DNA of 20,431 nt. It comes from an uncultured Collinsella sp. (GTDB lineage: Bacteria > Actinomycetota > Coriobacteriia > Coriobacteriales > Coriobacteriaceae). Made by a program: the position numbers and the translations under genes. A model generated the notes under the pieces. That model saw only the letters and a program-made list of their open reading frames with translations, was not told where the DNA came from and did no database searches. Shown here piece after piece: positions 1 through 6,620 of the stretch (its first letter is position 1; every line of letters begins with the position of its first letter). The DNA lies in assembly GCA_902465105.1 (NCBI GenBank), contig CABQLM010000037.1:1-20431 (forward strand), given 5' to 3'.

Positions 1-106
1 CCGTCCCCGGTGCTGAGCGCCCACATATCATCCCGTGCTCAAACATTCTCGCTTTGCTGCGAAACTGCGCGCGGGACGATATGTGTGCGCTCAGCACCGG
101 GGACTG
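1..106. repeat. long imperfect palindrome (35-bp arms)
   Basis: Positions 1-35 are the reverse complement of 72-106 except at three positions (pairs 2/105, 21/86 and 30/77). The loop 36-71 contains a small TCGC/GCGA hairpin. The left arm begins at the first base of the window, so the element may extend further left. It lies about 215 bp upstream of fmt and is too long and symmetric for an ordinary terminator. No T-tract follows it. A palindromic mobile or REP-like element, or a structured RNA, are both possible. Confidence 0.75.
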
Positions 107-322
107 CGTTGTTCTGGCTCGGTTCGCCCGGGTGCCATCGGGCCAGGGAGGGGCGTCTTCGCTGATAGTCTTTGTTGAGAGGGAGCTGCTTTTATTGCGG
201 CTCTTTCTTTGGTTTTGGGTATATTTGTTCTTGTTGAAATGTTATTGCGGATGGGCTGGTGACTTGGCTTTCCGCTGTTATTTGTAGCCGTCTCGGCTCG
301 GTTTGAGGGGAGACATTGTTTT
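107..322 (+). other. fmt upstream region, no gene seen
   Basis: This stretch holds no convincing gene. The short open frames here have runs of Leu/Phe/Trp typical of T-rich noncoding DNA. A small GCCCG/CGGGC hairpin sits at 126-143. From about 170 the sequence becomes T-rich, which fits a promoter or leader region for fmt, but no -35/-10 pair is clear enough to call. A purine-rich ribosome binding site (GAGGGGAGA, about 305-313) precedes the fmt ATG. Confidence 0.5.
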
Positions 323-1243
323 ATGCGTATTGTATTTATGGGTACGCCTGATTTTGCTGTGCCTTCGTTGACTTCGCTCGTCGAGGCTGGGAATGAGATT
401 GCGCTTGTTGTTACTCGTCCCGATGCTGTTCGCGGGCGCGGCAAGAAGCTCGAGCCTTCTCCTGTTAAGGCCAAGGCACTTGAGCTTGGACTGCCGGTTG
501 TGGAGGCTAATCGTATGACGCCTGAGGTTGTTGAGGCGCTCCAGGCTGCGCAGGCTGATATTTTCTGTGTGGCTGCCTATGGCTGCATTTTGCCCGATGA
601 GGTGCTGCATATGGCACCGCTTGGTATTGTGAATGTTCATGCTTCTCTGCTGCCGCGTTGGCGTGGCGCTGCTCCTATTCAGCGTGCCATTCTTGCTGGT
701 GACGAGGTTGCTGGCGTTTCTATCATGCGCATTGGACATGGCGTGGATACTGGTGCTTATTGTGCTCAGGCTTCCACGTCGGTTGCCGGTAAGCATGCCG
801 AGGCGCTGACCATGGAGCTCGCTGAGCTTAGTGGCAAGCTGCTTGCCGATACGCTTCCTTCGCTTGCCGATGGTACCGCCGTGTGGGCTGAACAGGATGA
901 GTCGCTTGTTACCCATGCCGCCAAGATTTCTAAGCAGGAGATGCGTCTGGATCCTCAGATGGCGGCGCTTGATTGCGTGCGTCATGTGCTTGCCTCGTCC
1001 GATACCGCTCCCGCTCGCTGCGTGATTGCCGGCAAGACCGTTCGCGTGCTCGATGCAGCACCGGCAGATGTGTCGCTTGGCGAGGGACTCGTCGCCGTTC
1101 AGGCCAAGCGCGTCTACCTGGGCCTGTCCGATGGTGCGGTCGAACTGCTCGAGGTTAAGCCCGATGGCAAGCGCGCTATGGCTGCTTCCGCCTGGGCTGC
1201 CGGCCTCCAGGGTGCCGATCTGACGTGGGGTGTTTTGTCGTGA
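323..1243 (+). CDS. fmt: methionyl-tRNA formyltransferase
   Basis: This enzyme formylates the amino group of Met-tRNA(fMet) using 10-formyl-tetrahydrofolate, in the cytoplasm, for translation initiation. The 306 residues match the usual family length. The N-terminus MRIVFMGTPDFAVPSL is the typical Rossmann-like start. The formyltransferase signature is present (NVHASLLPRWRGAAPI from residue 104). By family knowledge the catalytic residues are Asn104, His106 and Asp142 (in GVDTGAY). The C-terminal OB-like domain follows from about residue 205. The ATG at 323 is preceded by GAGGGGAGA at good spacing. The stop codon overlaps the GTG start of rsmB by 4 bp, so the two genes are almost certainly co-transcribed and translationally coupled. 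Confidence 0.96.
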   Translation: MRIVFMGTPDFAVPSLTSLVEAGNEIALVVTRPDAVRGRGKKLEPSPVKAKALELGLPVVEANRMTPEVVEALQAAQADIFCVAAYGCILPDEVLHMAPLGIVNVHASLLPRWRGAAPIQRAILAGDEVAGVSIMRIGHGVDTGAYCAQASTSVAGKHAEALTMELAELSGKLLADTLPSLADGTAVWAEQDESLVTHAAKISKQEMRLDPQMAALDCVRHVLASSDTAPARCVIAGKTVRVLDAAPADVSLGEGLVAVQAKRVYLGLSDGAVELLEVKPDGKRAMAASAWAAGLQGADLTWGVLS

Positions 1244-2640
1244 GTAAGCTGTCTCCCGCGCGCAAGCTTGCGCTCGATGTGTTGATGGAGGCCGATCGCC
1301 GCGGTATGTACGCGCGCGACGTGCTCTCGTCCCGTGCTTCGGCCAAGGCCATTGACCAGCGCGATTCTGCTTTTGCGGCTCGTTTGGCACTTGGCGTTGC
1401 AGCCACCCAGGGCATTTTGGATGAGCTGCTCGACCAGTTTCTCGATAAGCCTAAAAAGGTCGCGCCTCGTGTGCGCATGGCACTTCGTATCTCGGCCTTC
1501 GAGATGCTCTATCTGCATACGCCGGGTCGCGTTGCGGTGAGTCAGGGCGTTGAGCTCGTGCGAAGCGGTGCTAAGTCTGCCGCCGGCCTGGCGAACGCCG
1601 TGCTGCATAAGGTTGCGGACAACGTCGAGGATTTTGCCACTGCGGCGGATGCCGATGAGTCCGAGCGCCGTCTGGTGCGTCTGTCGCGCCTGATGGGCCT
1701 GCCGCGTTGGCTTTGTGCTCGCATTATGGCATCGTTTGACACGCCTGAGGGCGCGCTTAACTTTGCCGGCAACTTGGCACCTGCGCCGCTGGCTTTGCAC
1801 GAGAACGCCTATGCGACCAAGCCGGATCCTTACATTTCGCAGCTTGTGGCACCCGTGTTTCCGGGCTGCCATGCGCCGGTCGATGCGCAGGTCACCGTTG
1901 CGTCGGGCGTTTTTGAGCGTGCTGCTGCCGTAGCCTCGGACCTTAACGCCCAGCTCATCGCCACTGCGGCGACGCGTCCCGGGCGTTGCCTGGAGATTGG
2001 TGCCGGTCGCGGCACCAAGACCTATGTGATGATGTGCCAGGCCAAACGTGCCGGGTACGAGCGTCAGCATACCGCGCTCGACCTGCATGATCGTAAATGT
2101 GATCAGAATCTCGCGCGCCTGCATAAGGCGGGTATTACGGGTGTTCGTACCGTCTCGGGCGATGCCTGCGAGCTCGACGAGGTGCTGACGTCGTTTGACG
2201 CCATGCTCGGCGATCCCGCCCTGTTCGATACGGTGTTTATCGATGCCCCGTGCTCGGGCACCGGCACCATACGCCGTCATCCCGAGATTCCGTGGCGCCT
2301 GACCGAGAAGGACGTTACGACTGATCTGCCCAAGCTGCAGCTGACGATGCTCAAGGAAGCAGCCGCGCGCGTGGCTGCTGGCGGTGAACTTATCTATGCC
2401 ACCTGCTCGGTCTTTGATGAAGAGAACTCGCAGGTCGTGGACGCGTTTCTTGCTTCGCCTGAGGGCGAAGGCTTTAGCGTGGCACCGCTTTCCGAGGCAC
2501 AGATTCTGCAACTGCCCGATTTCGAGCAGGCCAAGAAGCTGGTAGCCGTCCGCCAAAACGATCGAGGCCTCTTCCAGAGCGTCCCCGTAAACGCCGACTC
2601 CTACGACGGTCACTTCTGTGCCAGACTAGTTCGCATGTAA
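1240..2640 (+). CDS. rsmB: 16S rRNA (cytosine-5) methyltransferase RsmB, NusB-fused
   Basis: A SAM-dependent m5C methyltransferase of the NOL1/NOP2/Sun family; RsmB modifies C967 of 16S rRNA in E. coli. The protein is 466 residues. Residues 1-140 form the NusB-like RNA-binding domain. The Rossmann methyltransferase domain follows, with IDAPCSGTGT (Cys338) and the catalytic TCS motif (Cys389 in YATCSVFDEEN). The start is taken as GTG 1240, overlapping the fmt stop as GTGA, with GGGG at 1227-1230 as ribosome binding site; a GTG at 1225 in frame is less likely. Oddity: the SAM-binding motif I, usually close to CAAPGGKT, reads LEIGAGRGTKT (residues 251-261). Both cysteines are intact, so activity is still expected. 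RsmF-like relatives are an alternative, but the NusB domain favours RsmB. Confidence 0.9.
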   Translation: MSKLSPARKLALDVLMEADRRGMYARDVLSSRASAKAIDQRDSAFAARLALGVAATQGILDELLDQFLDKPKKVAPRVRMALRISAFEMLYLHTPGRVAVSQGVELVRSGAKSAAGLANAVLHKVADNVEDFATAADADESERRLVRLSRLMGLPRWLCARIMASFDTPEGALNFAGNLAPAPLALHENAYATKPDPYISQLVAPVFPGCHAPVDAQVTVASGVFERAAAVASDLNAQLIATAATRPGRCLEIGAGRGTKTYVMMCQAKRAGYERQHTALDLHDRKCDQNLARLHKAGITGVRTVSGDACELDEVLTSFDAMLGDPALFDTVFIDAPCSGTGTIRRHPEIPWRLTEKDVTTDLPKLQLTMLKEAAARVAAGGELIYATCSVFDEENSQVVDAFLASPEGEGFSVAPLSEAQILQLPDFEQAKKLVAVRQNDRGLFQSVPVNADSYDGHFCARLVRM

Positions 2641-2646
2641 CTACTA

Positions 2647-2713
2647 AGTTGCGGTGAAATAGGGATTGAATAGCGGCTTCTACCCGCCAAACAGTCCTTA
2701 TTTCACCGCAACT
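2647..2713 (+). repeat. 67-nt palindromic hairpin element
   Basis: Positions 2647-2661 (AGTTGCGGTGAAATA) and 2699-2713 are perfect reverse complements. The pairing continues inward to 2668/2692 with only two G-T positions (2662/2698 and 2666/2694). These become G-U wobble pairs in plus-strand RNA but C/A mismatches in minus-strand RNA. A second small hairpin (GCGG 2673-2676, CCGC 2684-2687) sits in the loop. The element lies just after the rsmB stop and before a separate normal terminator, so it is not needed for termination. It may be a REP- or MITE-like repeat or a structured 3' UTR. Confidence 0.8.
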
Positions 2714-2737
2714 CATAGAGTCACCTGTAGCACAAAG

Positions 2738-2775
2738 AAACAGCCCCGCGATCGGTGTCGGTCGCGGGGCTGTTT
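2738..2775. terminator. bidirectional terminator between rsmB and fmdB
   Basis: A perfect 14-bp stem, AAACAGCCCCGCGA (2738-2751) with its complement at 2762-2775, closes a 10-nt loop. The A run on the left and T run on the right let it act in both directions. It separates the convergent fmt-rsmB transcript from the minus-strand fmdB gene, whose stop codon begins at 2781. Confidence 0.88.
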
Positions 2776-2780
2776 GGTTT

Positions 2781-3017
2781 CTAGTGGTTGTGCGGGCAGT
2801 TGGCACAGCAACCGCTGGTGGCGTTGGTGCTGGAGCCGCCGTTACGCTGGTCTGTGTTGTAGAAACCGCTGCCTTCGAACTTAATACCGCTGGCCGAAAA
2901 CGTCTTGGCGGCTGGAGCGCCGCAGCTGGGGCACACGACCTCGGGACTCTCGGACATGGGGTGCTCAACCTCAAACACGTTGCCGCAGCTCGAGCACTTG
3001 TAATCGTAGCGTGCCAT
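2781..3017 (-). CDS. FmdB-family zinc-ribbon protein
   Basis: A 78-residue protein with the FmdB/CxxC-CxxC-SSSS zinc-ribbon pattern. The N-terminus MARYDYKCSSCG leads into a ribbon with Cys8/Cys11 and Cys29/Cys32, which should bind one zinc ion. Family members were annotated as regulators of formamidase/amidase genes, but the biochemical role is poorly established. The C-terminal half is Gly/Ser/Asn-rich and ends in CCANCPHNH, an extra Cys/His cluster that could bind metal. The start is supported by AAGGAAG a few bases upstream of the ATG. It lies downstream of the GH13-GH77 gene on the same strand, but a hairpin at 3040-3061 intervenes, so it may be expressed separately. Confidence 0.88.
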   Translation of the reverse strand: MARYDYKCSSCGNVFEVEHPMSESPEVVCPSCGAPAAKTFSASGIKFEGSGFYNTDQRNGGSSTNATSGCCANCPHNH

Positions 3018-3039
3018 AATACTTCCTTTTCAGCACAAA

Positions 3040-3061
3040 GCGGGCAGATCGCTCTGCCCGC
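3040..3061 (-). terminator. hairpin between GH13-GH77 gene and fmdB
   Basis: GCGGGCAGA (3040-3048) pairs with TCTGCCCGC (3053-3061) around a TCGC tetraloop: a perfect 9-bp stem. Read on the minus strand it lies 3' of the fusion gene and is followed by only TTTGTG, a weak T-tract. It is probably the terminator of that gene, and alternatively a structure in the fmdB leader, since fmdB starts 22 bp further on. Confidence 0.6.
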
Positions 3062-3105
3062 AAAAATTCAAACGTCTGTAACTGTACCCTATATCGGGCG
3101 TTTTA

Positions 3106-6100
3106 TCACGCTTCGCCCCAGAATCTATGGGTGTTGCGCAGGAGCGTTGCAGTTTTGCCCTCGGCGACCGCAACGTCGGCCTCGTCAGCCTGCCAGGTCC
3201 AGTTGCCCGTGGCCACGCCCGGTACGTTCATGCGCGATTCGTCGCCAAGCCCCAGGATATCCTGCAGCGGCATCATCACCAGGGGAGCGTCGCTTGCCAG
3301 CGCGTCGCTCATCAGCTTAGCCGCCACCTCAACACCGCTCGGTTCATCGCCGCCTGTAAAGGAGTGCGTGCACCAACCGGCCAGCGTCGATGTATCGTGC
3401 GTCGAGGTGTACAGGATCTTGCCAGGCGTGGGATGCACACCGCAACGAACGTCGTAGTCGCTAAACTCCAGCACGTCCATGCCGGGGAAGCCGCAGGTCG
3501 AAGCCATGGCGCGAACACCGGGCGTCAAATAGCCCAGGTCCTCGGCGATAAAGTTGAGCGGACCCAGCTCGTCGTAGGCGGTCTGGAACAGGTCCTTGCC
3601 CGGTCCCGCCAGCCAGCGACCGTCGGCGCAGGCCTTGCCCGCGGGGATACTAAAGTAGCTGTGGAAGCCCAGGAAGTGATCCAGGCGCACGCGGTCGTAG
3701 AGCGAAAACGCACGACGCAGGCGATCCATCCACCAGCTATAGCCATTCTGCTTCATGTGGTCCCAGCGGAACGTCGGGTTGCCCCACACCTGGCCCTCGG
3801 GCGCAAAGTTGTCGGGCGGCGCACCGGAGATCTCGACTGCCTTGCCGGTATCGGACAGCCAGAAGTTCTCGGGCTCGCTCCACGCATCGGCCGAATCGTC
3901 GGACACGTACATGGGAATATCGCCGATGACCTCGATGCCTTTCTTGTGCGCATAGTTCATGAGCTCGCACCAAGCCAGGTCAAAGCGGTACTGCATGTAC
4001 GCCTGAAGCTCGGCCTCGTCGTGGAAGCGCTTGTCGTCGATCAGATGCTCGTTGTAGCGCGCGACATCTGCCGGCCAATCGTGACGCGACTCGCCCTCAA
4101 AGTACTTCTTAACGGCCATATAGACGCAGTACTTCTCGAGCCAATCGGCATTGCGATGTTTAAACGCCGTGTACAGCGGATCGGCATCCTCGCCGCCGCG
4201 GGCCTTCCAGACAGCAAAGTCGACGGCCAGCTCCTCGTGACTCTCGGGCAGTAGGTCGATATTGCCCGCAAAAGCCGAGGGCCCGGCATAGGGGGAGCGG
4301 AAGAAATCCGTCGGGTTGACGGGCAGGACTTGCCAGTAGCGCATGCCCATAGCGGCCAGATGGTCGATAAAACGACGCGTGGGGGCACCAATCGTGCCCG
4401 GCTTGCCATCGTCAGTCGGTACCGAGGTGATGTGGCACACGACGCCCGCGCCGTGATCGAGCGGTTCTTGCAGACGCTGCTCGGCGTGGTGATAGATGAT
4501 CGACGACCCCAGCGGATACAAATCGAGTGTGACGGTACCGTTGTGGATTTCGCACTCGTGGCCGCTAATCACGTCGCTCGCACATTCGCCAAGCGCCGGG
4601 ATCGTCACGCAGTGCGAATTGCGCAGACTGCGGTTGATGATAACCGTCGCGGCCTCACCGTCTTTACCGGTGCGCGTATAGGCAAGCACCTCGTCGTTGA
4701 GCGCGAACGCCTTGATCTCGCCGTCAACCATAAACGGCAGGGCGCGGCGCACGGCCGATGCGTTTTTGAGGATGGCGAGTGTATCGAAGTCGTGCAGGTC
4801 TTCCTTCATAGGAAGCGTGCGGCGATTGCCCGGGTCGGTCAGGCCCTCAAGGCCGTACTCGTCGCCATAGTAAATCGAAGGCACACCGGGGAACGTCATC
4901 TGCATGAGCGTTGCAAGCCAAAAGCGGCTCTTGGCTAGGCCCATGGAGTTCTCGTCCAGGCGCCATTTGCTGCGCTCGCTCTCGGGCAGCTGCGACTCGT
5001 CGGGGCCGCCGCCGAGCACCGAGATGATGCGCGGGCGGTCGTGGCTCGACAGCAGATTGAGCGCGCAGGCCAGTGCCTCGCGCGGATAATTCTCGCGCAG
5101 GGTCTCGATATTCTCGGCTGCCTGGTAGGCGTTCTTATAGCCCATCAAAAAGCCGATGACCATGTCGCGGAAGGGATAATCCATAGCCGAGTCAAGCTCG
5201 GATCCCTGCAGGTAACGGCGAAGGTGGCCATAGCTGATCTTGTTGGAGGCGTCTTCCCAGACCTCGCCGAGCAGCAGCGCGTCTGGCTTCTCGGCGAGCA
5301 CGGCCTTTTTGATCTCGGCCAGGAAGTCATCGGAAAGTTCGTCGGCCACATCGAGGCGCCAGCCGTGAGCGCCGGCGCGCAGCCATTTGCGTATGATACC
5401 GTCCTTGCCCAGGAGCCGCTCGCGCACCAGCTCGGAGCTCTCATTGATGGCGGGCATATTGCCCACGCCCCACCAGCAGTCGTACGAGCCGTCCTCGTGG
5501 AAATAAAACGCATCGCGCCACGGCGAATCCTCGCTCTGCCACGCGCCCACGCCGGGGTAGTTGCCGTAGCGGTTGAAGTAGATCGAATCGTCGCCCGTGT
5601 GGTTGAACACACCGTCCAGGATGATGGAAATGCCGAGCTTTTCGGCCGCCTGACACAGCTCGGTAAAGTCCTGCTCGGTGCCCAGGATCGGGTCGATCTT
5701 GCTGTAATCGGCCGTGTCGTAGCGGTGGTTGCTCGCTGCTTCGAAAATGGGGTTGAGATAGATGGCTGTAAAGCCCAGTTCGGCGATGCGAGGCAGGTCT
5801 TCTTGGATGCCCTTGAGCGATCCGCCGTAAAAGTCCCAGGTCTTGATGGAACCGTCCTCGACGCGCTCGTATACGGGCGGCTCGTTCCAGTCCTCGACCA
5901 TGCGGCGCTGGATTCCGTTGCGCGGCTTTTCGACCTGAGCCAGCGTGCGCTCGCGCCAGTGCTCGTCGCGGGCGTAGCGATCGGGGAAGATCTGGTAGAC
6001 CATGCCCTGCTCGTACCACTCGGGTCGAACTTCGCGGTGCTTGTAGACGGTAATCTGGAACGACGGCACCTCGGCGTAGTTATAGGTTACGCCCTCGCCG

Positions 6101-6402
6101 CCGGTGTGGCCCTGCGGTGCGCCCAGGCGAACCTCGGGCTGGCCCTCGATATTGCAGATAAAGCTGTACCAGATAAGACAGGGCTCGGTGCACTCAAGCT
6201 CTACGCTAAATATACCGTCGCCCTCGTGCGTCATGGGATACCGAGACTCACCGATCTCATCGACCCAGGTGCGCAGCGTAAGCGTTGCCTGGTTGGGGTC
6301 GGCATCCTCCAGAATCACGGAGAGCGAAAGGGTAGTTCCTGTGGACACAGCGCCAAACGGAGTGCGAAACTGCGGCAGACGGCTGTTGTGTATCAATCTC
6401 AT
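3106..6402 (-). CDS. GH13 alpha-glucan hydrolase / GH77 4-alpha-glucanotransferase fusion
   Basis: A 1098-residue protein joining two complete enzymes. Residues 1-120 are a beta-rich N-terminal domain, probably carbohydrate-binding as in neopullulanases. Residues 130-640 are a GH13 amylase of the neopullulanase/maltogenic type. Its conserved regions are DGVFNH (263-268), GWRLD with nucleophile Asp351, GEVW with acid/base Glu380, and SHD (453-455). Residues 650-1098 are MalQ-like GH77: GDIPMYVSDDSADAW (827-841), RLDHF with nucleophile Asp908, IAEDLG with Glu954, and THD (1001-1003). The GH13 half should cut alpha-glucans or maltodextrins, possibly at alpha-1,6 branches. The GH77 half should shuffle the resulting maltooligosaccharides. 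No signal peptide is seen, so the protein is cytoplasmic. It has its own promoter region with putative operators shared with the glgB region. The exact GH13 specificity cannot be read from the sequence. Confidence 0.93.
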   Translation of the reverse strand: MRLIHNSRLPQFRTPFGAVSTGTTLSLSVILEDADPNQATLTLRTWVDEIGESRYPMTHEGDGIFSVELECTEPCLIWYSFICNIEGQPEVRLGAPQGHTGGEGVTYNYAEVPSFQITVYKHREVRPEWYEQGMVYQIFPDRYARDEHWRERTLAQVEKPRNGIQRRMVEDWNEPPVYERVEDGSIKTWDFYGGSLKGIQEDLPRIAELGFTAIYLNPIFEAASNHRYDTADYSKIDPILGTEQDFTELCQAAEKLGISIILDGVFNHTGDDSIYFNRYGNYPGVGAWQSEDSPWRDAFYFHEDGSYDCWWGVGNMPAINESSELVRERLLGKDGIIRKWLRAGAHGWRLDVADELSDDFLAEIKKAVLAEKPDALLLGEVWEDASNKISYGHLRRYLQGSELDSAMDYPFRDMVIGFLMGYKNAYQAAENIETLRENYPREALACALNLLSSHDRPRIISVLGGGPDESQLPESERSKWRLDENSMGLAKSRFWLATLMQMTFPGVPSIYYGDEYGLEGLTDPGNRRTLPMKEDLHDFDTLAILKNASAVRRALPFMVDGEIKAFALNDEVLAYTRTGKDGEAATVIINRSLRNSHCVTIPALGECASDVISGHECEIHNGTVTLDLYPLGSSIIYHHAEQRLQEPLDHGAGVVCHITSVPTDDGKPGTIGAPTRRFIDHLAAMGMRYWQVLPVNPTDFFRSPYAGPSAFAGNIDLLPESHEELAVDFAVWKARGGEDADPLYTAFKHRNADWLEKYCVYMAVKKYFEGESRHDWPADVARYNEHLIDDKRFHDEAELQAYMQYRFDLAWCELMNYAHKKGIEVIGDIPMYVSDDSADAWSEPENFWLSDTGKAVEISGAPPDNFAPEGQVWGNPTFRWDHMKQNGYSWWMDRLRRAFSLYDRVRLDHFLGFHSYFSIPAGKACADGRWLAGPGKDLFQTAYDELGPLNFIAEDLGYLTPGVRAMASTCGFPGMDVLEFSDYDVRCGVHPTPGKILYTSTHDTSTLAGWCTHSFTGGDEPSGVEVAAKLMSDALASDAPLVMMPLQDILGLGDESRMNVPGVATGNWTWQADEADVAVAEGKTATLLRNTHRFWGEA

Positions 6403-6463
6403 AGTACGGTCCAGTTCAATAGAATCATGGCCTGCGAGCCATGGGCTTTACGCACAAGTTGTA

Positions 6464-6469
6464 AGTATA
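6464..6469 (-). promoter_or_regulatory. putative -10 box of the GH13-GH77 gene
   Basis: TATACT on the minus strand lies about 60 bp upstream of the start codon. No strong -35 hexamer sits 17 bp further upstream, where the sequence is TTATAC. A weak core promoter of this sort would fit activation by a protein bound at the repeated sites just upstream. Confidence 0.4.
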
Positions 6470-6501
6470 TCTGTTGTACACAGGGTGTATAAACAACATC
6501 C

Positions 6502-6545
6502 GTTTACCATCGGCGAACGGTTGTCCTAGAAAATCGTTTTACCAA
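6502..6545 (-). promoter_or_regulatory. pair of putative operator sites upstream of the GH13-GH77 gene
   Basis: GTTTACCAT (6502-6510) and GTTTTACCAA (6536-6545) lie 34 bp apart in the short noncoding region upstream of the fusion gene. The same two words recur in the glgB/HAD divergent region (16396-16467). On the minus strand they read ATGGTAAAC and TTGGTAAAAC; the second is followed by a CG-centred AAAACGATTTT, reminiscent of LacI/GalR-family operators. The nearer site is about 50 bp upstream of the predicted transcription start. No regulator gene is in the window. Confidence 0.5.
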
Positions 6546-6557
6546 CTATCTACAGAG

Positions 6558-6584
6558 AAGGGGCACCCGGTTGGAGCGCCCCTT
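6558..6584 (-). terminator. terminator after glgA
   Basis: AAGGGGC (6558-6564) pairs with GCCCCTT (6578-6584) around a 13-nt loop, 36 bp past the glgA stop. On the minus strand the stem is followed by the pyrimidine-rich CTCTGT. It separates the glg operon from the GH13-GH77 gene, which then needs its own promoter. Confidence 0.6.
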
Positions 6585-6620
6585 ACTTATAGTTTGATGA
6601 GGTTTTGGATCGTCTGTGGG

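Noticed and set aside
126..143. GCCCG/CGGGC hairpin as a terminator of an upstream gene
   Set aside because: A 5-bp stem with no T-tract; too weak to call.
54..287. 77-residue open frame upstream of fmt
   Set aside because: It starts inside the palindrome, is dominated by Leu/Phe/Trp from T-rich DNA, and has no ribosome binding site.
6486..6493. GTATAAAC, also seen on the minus strand near 16353-16360, as a second shared motif
   Set aside because: The glgB copy is explained by its -10 box, and the other copy is in the opposite orientation relative to its gene.
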